Origin: Papiliotrema nemorosa
Lineage: Eukaryota; Basidiomycota; Tremellomycetes; Tremellales; Rhynchogastremaceae
Direction: 5' to 3'
DNA length: 64,000 nucleotides
Assembly (NCBI GenBank): GCA_032158125.1
Contig: JASKOT010000003.1
Coordinates: 620,001-684,000 of the forward strand
Part shown: piece after piece, positions 55,626 through 64,000 of the stretch
How the letters are laid out: the number at the start of each line of letters is the position of its first letter
How positions within the stretch are numbered: position 1 is the first letter of the stretch
Position numbers and translations under genes: made by a program
The notes under the pieces: generated by a model
Told to the model about the DNA's origin: nothing
Database searches by the model: none
The model's input: only the letters and a program-made list of their open reading frames with translations

Positions 55626-57683
55626 ATGAGATTTCTCGCAGGAGTGGTCTCGAGCCTGCTTGCGTTGACCACTTCTGTCGTAGCCTGGCCACAATTCCCC
55701 CTGCCCGCCGAGCCCGCTGTACCTGGTGTCACACCCAACGACCCATTTCACACCTTTGTCAATCATTGTGGGTCCCTCGAAAGCAGCATGTACTGACGAC
55801 AGTCTCTTCCGATAGAGTCGGTACCGATGTCCTACTTCAAACCCGGTTCAACGAGATTTTCTCCAATGATACAGTCACCGTCACGCGGGACTACCAATTC
55901 AACCTGTTCCGATACGCTGCAGAACAGCCTCACAAGGTTATCATAAGACCCACGGAAGATGTGGAGAGTATCAAACAAGTCATGTTTCTCCCGTCGATTA
56001 GAAAACGAGATGGTGATGGGGTATTGGTCGAATCAGTGACTTTTGCGGGGTATCAGGTCGCCTACGAGGATGTGGAATTCAAGGTCTTTGTGGCTCAGGT
56101 TCGTGCATCTGATCCATCTATCAAGTGTTTGCTAAGTGAGATTAGTGGTCAGATGGGTTCTCTCACACCAAGCAATGGCATCTGGTGGGAGATCCAGACG
56201 TCGCCAAACGACTCTTGCGGGATACCATGGCTTGGTGCACGACGATCCGAGACGCGATTCTCGTCTTTGATCGAGGTTACTGGCAGCCAGATCATGCTTT
56301 ATGGGAATCAGTGCAAAGGGTCAGCTTAGATGTCACTCTCCTGTTGAGATTCTCTGACATGTGCAGGCCTCGTGGGAGGATGTCATCCTGGACAAGGAGT
56401 TCAAGGATCGTCTTACTGCGGATTACCGATCCTTCTTTAAATCGGAAAAGACTTACAAAGATCTGCAAGTTCCTTGGAAGCGTGGTTTGGTATTCCTTGG
56501 CGTATGTCTGCTTTTGGCGGATGATGGTTTGAAACTGACAACGAAGCCTCCGGGAAACGGCAAGACGATCTCCCTCAAGGCCATCATGAAAGATATCAAA
56601 TACCCGGCTCTCTACGTCAAGTCTTTTCACTGTGAGTCTCCTTGCATTCCCGTTCTCATAGTATAGACCCTGATCAACAGCCTTTGGCGGCGATCAGATG
56701 GGCATCCGAGAAGTCTTCCAGCGAGCTCGTGCCGAGGCACCCTGCGTGTTAGTGATGGAGGATCTGGATTCTCTGATCAACGACGACAACCGGTCATTCT
56801 TCCTCAATGAGGTGGACGGATTGGAGGACAATGACGGATTGCTAATGGCACGTTACTTCCTGTATTAAACACGTGCGTCAGGCTGATCTCAGATCGGCAC
56901 TACAAACCACTTTGACCGCCTCGATCCTGCCTTGTCCAGTAGACCCTCTCGTTTTGATCGGAAATAGTGAGTGCCATTCTTGACTCCCACTGATCCTTCC
57001 AGTAATTTTGCCGACCCGAAACAACCCGAGCGACGCGCATATGCCGTGTATTGGCAAAACAAGCTGAAATCCAACAAGAACATTGTATTCCCCGACGAAC
57101 TGGTAGATCAAGTTGCGGAACGCACGTCAAAGTTCTCGTTTGCCTATCTGAAAGAGGCTTTGTGAGTGATGGAATCAGTCCTCAGATGTATGCTCATTGC
57201 AGCGTATCTACTTTGCTAACTTTGGCCGAACGGGACGACGATCCTAAGGACAAGGGACACGACTTTGCCAAGGTTCTAATCGACGAAATCAGACGGCTGC
57301 GTAAGCAGCTCGACGAGGATGAGAACCAGGTGCTGGGATCTACGAGCAAGCTCAGAAAGGGCTTCAGGCCTCAACCTCCTCAATCGGCAAGGTTTGGAAC
57401 CAGTGGGCACCGCGCCCATTTCAATCTGGATAACGATGCTGTGAGAGCCGCTGTGCAACGCCCGACTTTGCTCACTGAGCCTTACCTGCGGAATGAGGTG
57501 CCTCGATTCAGCTCCACCGCTGAACAGATGAATAAGATGGGCGTGGAACAACAACGGGACCGAGGGGCAGGCTCGCATTGCGTGTTCATGAAAATTGGGC
57601 CGGATGGCACGGAGGAGTCTATCACTCGAGATGAGGTACCGAGCCATATCCTGGCGCAGATGCAGGCTGATGGGGAGAACTGA
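55626..57683 (+). CDS. AAA ATPase of the Bcs1-like family, N-terminal hydrophobic segment
   Basis: From ATG 55626, MRFLAGVVSSLLALTTSVVA reads like a signal peptide or anchor, then VTPNDPFHTFVNH. A 53-nt intron leads to LLQTRFNEIFSNDTVTVTRDY, then GFSHTKQWHLVGDPDVAKR and VFDRGYWQPDHALWESVQ. The ATPase part follows: ASWEDVILDKEFKDRL, PWKRGLVFLG, PPGNGKTISLKAIM (Walker A), CVLVMEDLDSLIN (Walker B), IGTTNHFDRLDPALSSRP (sensor 1) and SRFDRKYNFADPKQPER. The C-terminal exon is long and polar, with EIRRLRKQLDEDENQ, ending HILAQMQADGEN. The motifs are complete, so ATPase activity is likely; substrate and compartment are unknown. A start further upstream (55432, MPALPFDARMCLKH) is less convincing. Confidence 0.78.
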
Positions 57684-57948
57684 GTAGCTGTAAGCTGTAC
57701 AAGGAAGTGCGAGAACCACATTGTAGATCCAATCATACCCGATAAATAGGAAGAACAGATGTATGAATCGTGTCGTGTGTGACTTCTTGAGTAGGTCGAG
57801 TTCCGGTTAGTCTTACGGCACGAAAAGTTCGAGTTTCAACCGAGTCAACTGGATTCATCTTGTCGACTTGCTCTGCCTCGATCTCGAGTCGCTTGATTCG
57901 CGATCCTCACTTGCACAAACCAGCTACAATCTTCCGACTGTCTCGAAC

Positions 57949-59575
57949 ATGTCTACAAGTGCTCAAAAGCCTGTCATAGGCATTATAGGGATGGGTGATG
58001 TACGTCTAAAATCCCTTTTATGTGCCCCAAGCCATACTGACCACCTAGATGGGTAGGATGTATGCCAAAAGGCTAAAAGAAGGCGGACACGAGACGCAAG
58101 TGTCCCTAGATATACAGATACCACAGGGTATCTGCTGACACTCCAGCATTTACGTCTGTGATCTCGAACAGAACTATCCCAAACTTCAAACTGAATTCGA
58201 CGGCACCGGCATCACCCCTCTTCTAAACGGTCACGCCGTCAGTCGTTTATCCGATTTCATCATCTACAGCGTGGAAGCGGCGCACATAGGAGCATGCGTG
58301 AAGGAGTACGGGCCGAGTACGAAGGTTGGAGCTGTGGTTGCTGGACAGACTAGTGTCAAGGCGCCAGAAAAGGAAGCGTTCGATCGGTACTTGCCCCAGG
58401 ACGTCAGTGTGGTCTCGGTGCATTCGTTACATGGACCTACGGTGACTACAGAGGGTCAACCTTTAGTGCGTTGAAACCAGACATCCAAGTTGAGACCGAA
58501 TGAAAGAGCTGATGTATAGATTATCATACATCACCGAGGCCCTGTTGAGAATGTCCAACTAGTCGAAGAGATATTCAGGAGCTTCAAGTCTCGCTACGTG
58601 CACTTGTCGTACGAAGAACACGATATGGTTACTGCAAACACCCAAGCGGTCACTCATGCAGCTTTCTTGAGGTGAGAACGAGACTTCCGAAGACTGAGCG
58701 TCGGAATGGAAGCTGACTCGGCAGTATGGGAACAGCATGGAGGCATTCTGCCGCTTATCCATGGGAAACCACACGATACGTCTCTGGAATCGAAGTCGTC
58801 AAAGTCAACATTACCCTCCGCATCTATTCCGCCAAATGGCACGTCTACGCCGGACTGGCCATGCTCAACCCGTCTGCTCAAGCTCAAATACAACAATACG
58901 CTAGATCATGTACGGAGCTGTTCAAAATCATGGTGGAAGGTCGAGAAGAGGAACTCTCGAGTCGAGTGTGGAACTCTAGGAGGGTGGTATTCGGCTGGGA
59001 AAGGGAAGAAGAGGGTGGAGAGAAGGATGAGAGAGCGCCGATATTGCTCGGAGAAGAATTATTGGATCAATTCAGTTTGGGTCAGAAACCACCGAATGAA
59101 AAGGGGAGCCCGAATTCTCATTTGAGTTTGTTGGCAATGGTGGATTGTTGGGCGAAGCTGGGTATAAGACCGTTTGAGCATTTGGAAGTGGCCGGAACGC
59201 CAGTGTTCATGCTTTGGATCGGTGAGTCTGTCACACCGCCTGACGAGCTGTCTCTGACCTGCAGGTGTGGCAGAGTACCTCTTCAGGTCGACGGCATTGT
59301 TGTCTTCGGCCATCTCTGCTGCCCTCTCGGACAAGGTGCATAGGCCGGATGACATTGAGTTTTGCGTGGCAGCGAGGGGATGGTCGGAGTGTGTAAGCTT
59401 TGGCAATTTTGATCTGTACCAGAGGAGGTTTACAGAGACCGCCCGTAAGTCTTTTGTCCTCTGGATGATGCGGAAGGCTGATGATGCAGAATACTTTGCA
59501 CCTCGGTTTGAAGAGGCCACCAAGGTTGGAGGCAGGATGATCAAGGCGATCCAGGATGGGAGGAAGAAGCAATAG
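57949..59575 (+). CDS. TYR1: Prephenate dehydrogenase
   Basis: Converts prephenate to 4-hydroxyphenylpyruvate, the step before tyrosine, using NADP. ATG 57949 (MSTSAQKPVIGIIGMGD) splices to MGRMYAKRLKEGGHE: the Rossmann fingerprint is GMGDMG. Further exons: IYVCDLEQNYPKL, RLSDFIIYSVEAAHIGA, VVAGQTSVKAPEKEAFDRYL, VVSVHSLHGPTVTTEGQPL, IIIHHRGPVENVQLVEEI, HLSYEEHDMVTANTQAVTH, AAFLSMGTAWRHSAAYPWE. Then NITLRIYSAKWHVYAGLAML and a variable charged insert (about 58930-59100). Late exons: SLLAMVDCWAKLGIRPFEH, VAEYLFRSTALLSSAIS and FEEATKVGGRMIKAI. Stop TAG 59573-59575. About six introns. Order and key His/Gly motifs match fungal Tyr1. Confidence 0.92.
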
Positions 59576-59650
59576 GATCTCGACGGTCGGTACTGATCAC
59601 TTGCACATGCATCATACCATCAATCTGCACGCCATACCCTCGCAGACATC

Positions 59651-60772
59651 TCATTCCTCCCCAGTCGCATCATCCCTCTCGTTCTCCTCTTTGGCTCTAC
59701 GACCCTCCTGGCTTCGCATCCACAAGAGGACGTCTTCGTCGGTAGGATTCTCAGGCGCAGACACGCGTCCAGGTCGAAAGGACACTGGTGGGACGTTCGA
59801 CAGATCAACACTCTCCCTCCATGCCTTGTCCGTCTCACGGTGGCGCCGTTCGGTGTCCTCTCGCACTCTGTGTCTTGTACGCCTGCCCTCCGACGATTCG
59901 ACCATTGTGTCTTCAAACTGGATTGGCATCTGGCTCTCTACGTCAATGCCACTTGAGCTGGACGAGTCAAGTTCCACCTCCTCGCCGTCCTCCCATCTGC
60001 GGAGCGCTTCGTACGAGTCAAACCTATGAGAAAGTCTCCACCACCTGTACCCACCGTTATCACAGCTATGGTCATCTGTCCTCCATCGAGGTTCAGATCC
60101 AATATACTTTCCGTCAGGTTCGTCCTCTGTGATTCGTATCCTGCTTTGATCCATAATAGTCGCCTCCCAAGCGGTCCTCAAAGTCTCGTTGGGATCTTGA
60201 GATCTCGCCATCTGCATATGGGACAATTCCCCCATGAGGGCTGTATGCGTCTCTTCGTCCATCACGTACATGGTCCCAGGATCTTGGACATGTTCAAACG
60301 CCCCGTGAAACTCTTGCCATACTGTTGGTCCGTGTTTAGAGGTATGAACACCTATCATCCGTGTTTGACACTCGTCTGTCTTGCACCATCCAGACTCTGC
60401 CTCTTTTTCCCAATTTGCCGATTCAGGTGTCTCACGTGCTTTGGGAGGGACCAATTGTCGCGAGAGACGCTGAGCATCGGCAAACGAGCCAGGGACGATG
60501 CTTCGTCCTTCACGGACTTGTTCCCATGCGTGTTTCCGGGCAAGATCTTTCTGCTCAGTGGGGGTGGGTGCAGATGCAGATGCTACGATGGTGCTTTTGG
60601 ATGATCTCGTTTCCATCGGGACCGGGAGAGTAACCGCTTGTCTATCCCCGGACTGAGCGAGTGGATGAGAAGCATGAGTGTCGAGGGATGTCTGACGCAA
60701 GGACGCTCCTCCTGGCACATCCGCCTTGTGGTCGGCAGTGGTGCCGCTCAACCTGGCTGATAGTCTCGGCAT
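59651..60772 (-). CDS. Unknown intronless 373-residue protein
   Basis: Single open frame from ATG 60772 (MPRLSARLSGTTADHK) to 59651. A polar N-terminal third with Ser/Thr/Gln leads to a more conserved-looking centre: KHAWEQVREGRSIVPGSFA, VHTSKHGPTVWQEFHGAFE, MYVMDEETHTALMGELSHM, SEPRWRTDDHSCDNGGYRW, RLSHRFDSYEALRRWEDG. A poly-Ser/acidic run and a basic C-terminus (DTERRHRETDKAWRES) follow, ending DATGEE. Trp- and His-rich stretches suggest a folded domain, but I recognise none. Convergent with TYR1, only 75 bp apart. Confidence 0.7.
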   Translation of the reverse strand: MPRLSARLSGTTADHKADVPGGASLRQTSLDTHASHPLAQSGDRQAVTLPVPMETRSSKSTIVASASAPTPTEQKDLARKHAWEQVREGRSIVPGSFADAQRLSRQLVPPKARETPESANWEKEAESGWCKTDECQTRMIGVHTSKHGPTVWQEFHGAFEHVQDPGTMYVMDEETHTALMGELSHMQMARSQDPNETLRTAWEATIMDQSRIRITEDEPDGKYIGSEPRWRTDDHSCDNGGYRWWRLSHRFDSYEALRRWEDGEEVELDSSSSSGIDVESQMPIQFEDTMVESSEGRRTRHRVREDTERRHRETDKAWRESVDLSNVPPVSFRPGRVSAPENPTDEDVLLWMRSQEGRRAKEENERDDATGEE

Positions 60773-61818
60773 GTACAGTATTGTGAGCTCGAATCAGAAT
60801 GACAGTGCTTTAGCATTGTCATTGTAGTCCAAGAACCGCAAATTCTAGCAAGAGAAGCAGAGCGCTCATCCTTTATCTTGCCACACGCAATACCCGAGAA
60901 TAGTACTGTAAGAATTACTAGTTGATGTTTCAGCTTTCGACTTCTGCGGCTCAGGACTGTCATTCGGCAGCGGCAAAGGACGAAATTTCTACTTCGCGGT
61001 TCTGTGCGCGACATTGTTACATCAATGCGCCGAAACGGGGCGATGTATTCTTCGTACAGTGAGCAATAATCGACGTCTCTGTCCTCGCTCTGGCGAGCCG
61101 ACAGCCTGCCCATGTAAAATAATCAATAATGCATTCATCACGCTTCGAATAATCACCGGACAGCACCCGTCTCCTTTTTCACTTCTTGAACGACCTCGAC
61201 CTTGTTGCCACCCGCCTTACCCGTGCCACCTTTTCCGACTGTAGATCGCTCGGCCTCAATCCCTTCACACCATTGTATATCTCCCGCACCATCTTCTGTG
61301 TTTCATTCTCACTATGGCCTTTCTCATCCTGATCCTCTTCCTTCCCGTCTCTCTCCCAGTTGAGAAGCAGGTCATACGTGACAAAATCATGACGGAATTG
61401 CCACCACCGGTCTGCGTTTCAAACGATACGAGTACTGCAAGAACTAAGTCGGTAGGTTCACCATACAAGGCGAAACACATATGCCTTTACACATAGAGTC
61501 CCACATTGCGCTTAGAGGTGCAATGCCCACCACTGCCAGCACGGTCGACGGCCGGAGACTATGACCAGAACGTCACTCCAATACTGCAATGGACTGAAGG
61601 TGCGTGATCCCGGATGAGATGCATTCCACAGCTCGATGCAGACTGTAAGAGAACTTATCGATCAACGAATTTATAAGAGGGAGCGAAAGACGGAAAGATC
61701 AAAGCCCAATATATAGGAATAGAAAGAAAGGAGTAAATCACAGGATAGGGACACACGGGAGGAAATGCTCTAAGAGAACAGGGAGGATAGCCAATAACAA
61801 AAGTCCGTAGTGATCGAC
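60773..61818. other. Intergenic region, about 1 kb
   Basis: Between two minus-strand genes. A 60-codon plus-strand frame at 61314-61496 (MAFLILILFLPVSLPVEKQ) has a hydrophobic start but no other support. Otherwise nothing supported. Confidence 0.35.
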
Positions 61819-63555
61819 CTATCGTTTGGCCTCTCCGACATCGGCATCCTCCGAGTATGCACTACCCTCTGATGCGCCGCTAAGTCTTTGGTTGTTTCGA
61901 CCGGTAGAGCTGAGCGTGGGGACAGTCAACGAGCTACCAGTGGAGGCGGGTGGACCGGGATGAGGAAGAGCCTCGACGGCGGCAGAGGAGACGGTTCCAG
62001 TGTTCAGGTGGACAAACGATCGCATGCCGTTCGAGGGGAGAGGAGGCATGGGCGAAGCAGAGACCTTTCCTCGTGCGGCATAGACGGCAAGCATTTGGTC
62101 GGGACCGTAAGCGACGGTTCCCTGAGCGGGGGCAGGGACAGCGGGCATGTTGGTCGATGGCATGTCTTCGTTGTCAAGAGCCTCGACGTGGTCGGTATCC
62201 GGTCGAGGGCTGAGAGCAGGGGAGGAACCCTTTTGCGACATCATGGATCGTCGCATGAGCATGACAGCCTCCATGTCTCGGAGCTCGTCGACTGATCCTC
62301 GTGCGCTCGCGGCAGATTTAAAATCGTCGGCGGAAACGACACTGGCAGTGCTCAATCGTCGCTTGTCACCTCCACCCAAACTCATGAAGCTTCGTCGACC
62401 AGTCTTTCCACCCTGGCTGGCTCGTCTCATGTCACCAGCACCAAAGTGAGGACCCTGCATTTGCGAAGGTGAAATGTTGATATCCTCGTCATCATCGGCA
62501 ATGGCGGAACCGTGCAAGGTGGTCCTGTTGGGGGTGACAAGTTCAGACGCAGACTTGGAACCGCCTGGAAGGCGTCCGATGGTGGGCCGAAGGTTGTCGC
62601 CAAGGGACATGCGTGATCGTCGGTCAGGTCGAGTGGTCTCAGCGAAAGAGATTCGTGATTGTCGAGGATTTCCGTCGGGCGAGTTGACATTTTCAGCAGA
62701 GTGAGATCGGAGTTGGAAGGAAGGTCGAGGGAAGTTGCCTCCTGCTCCAGCACCAGCCATGTTGTTTTCCACGGCGTAGACAGACGAGGTGGCCATGGAT
62801 CCAGGTCGGTAGGAAAAGTGGGTCGAAGGTCGGCCGAGGATCGAAGCTGGCTTGTCTCCTGGTCGAGCACCCTTTTCCCACTCGAGACCGGAATGAGTCG
62901 AGATGGCAGCGGACCATCTCTTTCGCTTCTCGGCCTCTCGCGCTCGCCAGAATCGGACGGCGACACCCGTGATGATTGCGACAAAAATGATCGGGACGAT
63001 GACAGCGGCCGCAATGGCGCCCTTGGAGATGCCATTTCCTTCCTTGGTGCTGCCGACAGTTTGAATGATCGCGTTCCCGCCGTTCGTGACGGTAGGACCC
63101 TTGACGGAAGTGGTAACTTGACCATTGACCGTGGTGGTGGTGGAAGGGTCGTATTTTACGGTAAACTGAGGTCCTTGTGGGACGCTAGCGTAGATGGGAT
63201 CCTGACCCGCATCGAGGATACGGACGTACAGGGAAGCAGTGGTGGTCGAGTTCCACCAAGAAGGGTTGAGATTGATGTCCAGTTCTCCCTTTGAAAAGTC
63301 GGCGCCTTTCCACCCTTGCACCAGTCCTTGAGTCGAAGCTGGAGCGTAGAGGTAGACATCAACAGTGCTGGACATGGAGCATTGCGTGTCCCATTTGATG
63401 GCAAGAGGCTGACTGGCATCGACGGTGGAGGAGGAGGTGGGATAGGTGTAAAGATCACCGTTGAGGAGGTTGCAGGTGGCCCGAGCGGCAAGTTGTCGCT
63501 TGTGTTCGACATTGGCACCGGCGAGGCCAATGTGGCCGATTATGTGGTGAGCCAT
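61819..63555 (-). CDS. Single-pass membrane protein, possible wall-stress sensor-like
   Basis: A single long exon from ATG 63555 (MAHHIIGHIGLAGANVEHKR) to 61819. The extracellular part shows NLLNGDLYTYPTSSSTVDAS, TVDVYLYAPASTQGLVQGW, SWWNSTTTASLYVRILDAG and YDPSTTTTVNGQVTTSV. One span follows: AIAAAVIVPIIFVAIITGVAVRFW, then a basic stop-transfer segment RAREAEKRKR and a cytoplasmic tail of about 380 residues, Ser/Arg-rich with many potential kinase sites (RRSRMSLGDN, GRRSFMSLGG, RRSMMSQKG). The ectodomain is a small beta-rich unit with a Thr-rich neck; a Mid2/Wsc-like sensor is possible but unproven. No signal peptide is obvious at the first Met, so a short 5' exon upstream of 63555 may be missing. 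Confidence 0.72.
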   Translation of the reverse strand: MAHHIIGHIGLAGANVEHKRQLAARATCNLLNGDLYTYPTSSSTVDASQPLAIKWDTQCSMSSTVDVYLYAPASTQGLVQGWKGADFSKGELDINLNPSWWNSTTTASLYVRILDAGQDPIYASVPQGPQFTVKYDPSTTTTVNGQVTTSVKGPTVTNGGNAIIQTVGSTKEGNGISKGAIAAAVIVPIIFVAIITGVAVRFWRAREAEKRKRWSAAISTHSGLEWEKGARPGDKPASILGRPSTHFSYRPGSMATSSVYAVENNMAGAGAGGNFPRPSFQLRSHSAENVNSPDGNPRQSRISFAETTRPDRRSRMSLGDNLRPTIGRLPGGSKSASELVTPNRTTLHGSAIADDDEDINISPSQMQGPHFGAGDMRRASQGGKTGRRSFMSLGGGDKRRLSTASVVSADDFKSAASARGSVDELRDMEAVMLMRRSMMSQKGSSPALSPRPDTDHVEALDNEDMPSTNMPAVPAPAQGTVAYGPDQMLAVYAARGKVSASPMPPLPSNGMRSFVHLNTGTVSSAAVEALPHPGPPASTGSSLTVPTLSSTGRNNQRLSGASEGSAYSEDADVGEAKR

Positions 63556-64000
63556 GTTTGGCTAGAGTGAAATGGGGTGTGCGTGCGAGGAAACGCGAAG
63601 AAAAGTGGTCGAAGGCTGTATGATGGAGCGACAGGGTGAAAGGAGGGTCAACAAGGAGGGGCGTAATGTCAGCGCTATGCTCTCGAGGTTCAGGGATAGA
63701 GGAAGAATGTTTGAACATGGATGCAATAGAATGGCGATGGAGAGGTCTGGCTCGCGAGGCTGACAGGCGTTGATCCAGACATTGTGGGAAGGAGACAACG
63801 ACTCACCTGTGTCAGAGGGCTGGTTTACCAACGCTCAGACCTGGTCTCGAATTCGAATACGGCTCTTTGGAGAGCGTTGGGGTGATGTACTTTTCAAAAG
63901 TACAATCTAACAAGCTTGTCAGCGTAGTGATTCGGTGCTTGACCAAGTGTAGTAGGATGACAGGTACTGTCGGGTGATGCGAAGTTGTTTGCGACGAACG
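63556..64000. other. Upstream region of the last gene
   Basis: About 445 bp to the window edge. Holds the 5' leader of the membrane protein gene and possibly a missing signal-peptide exon. No other gene supported. Confidence 0.3.

Noticed and set aside
61314..61496. 60-codon plus-strand ORF with a hydrophobic start
   Set aside because: No splice sites, homology or context; a hydrophobic start alone is weak evidence.
62427..63294. Long open frames in other frames and on the plus strand across the last membrane-protein gene
   Set aside because: Alternative frames of a single long biased exon; the chosen frame has the membrane span and stop-transfer signal.

Overview
The window reads as nuclear DNA of a basidiomycete yeast, most likely Tremellomycetes (Cryptococcus/Kwoniella-like). 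Nearly every gene is split by many short introns (about 45-70 nt) with GTGAGT/GTAAGT-type donors, CTGAC/CTAAC-like branch sites and close AG acceptors. Genes are dense and alternate strand freely, arginine is often CGA, and the protein set is typically fungal (arginine-specific CPA1, Rce1, ISD11, GPI-anchored Ser/Thr-rich wall proteins, a Zn2Cys6 factor). I see no operons, CRISPR array, convincing tRNA or mobile element. Gene ends were worked out by hand from splice signals, so internal exon limits are approximate. The genus is an inference.

Layout. 1-9.7 kb: 5' part of mitochondrial sulfide:quinone oxidoreductase (-), a Sec14-RhoGAP protein (+), mitochondrial ribosomal protein uL24m (-), an OCRL-type inositol 5-phosphatase (+) and ISD11 (+). 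10-22 kb: transketolase, Rce1 CAAX protease, two divergent paralogous single-pass membrane proteins flanking two tiny genes, an Apq12-like nuclear-envelope protein and a TMEM14-type protein. 22-35 kb: a MIT/coiled-coil protein (Atg38/NRBF2-like), ribosomal protein uL14 (Rpl23), an LSH/Irc5-type SNF2 ATPase, a Zn2Cys6 regulator and a Ser-rich unknown protein. 35-37.7 kb is a long stretch without a convincing gene. 37.7-54 kb: CPA1 preceded by an arginine-attenuator uORF, a VHS-GAT adaptor, complex I NDUFA9, a CFEM-like GPI protein, a low-complexity protein interrupted by an in-frame TAG, an arabinitol/mannitol-type SDR, cytochrome c oxidase subunit IV, an aromatic amino acid decarboxylase and a second Cys-rich GPI protein. 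55-64 kb: an AAA ATPase, prephenate dehydrogenase (TYR1), an unknown protein and a single-pass membrane protein.

How genes relate. Many products are mitochondrial (SQR, uL24m, ISD11, NDUFA9, Cox subunit IV, probably CPA1, perhaps TMEM14 and a Cox14-like peptide), but they are not physically grouped. TYR1 makes the tyrosine precursor and the decarboxylase consumes aromatic amino acids; they lie about 5 kb apart. The most striking single signal is in the CPA1 leader. Splicing of a 106-nt intron joins two short exons into a 22-codon uORF whose product contains DYLSD, the core of the arginine attenuator peptide known from Neurospora arg-2 and yeast CPA1. The critical Asp codon is created at the splice junction.
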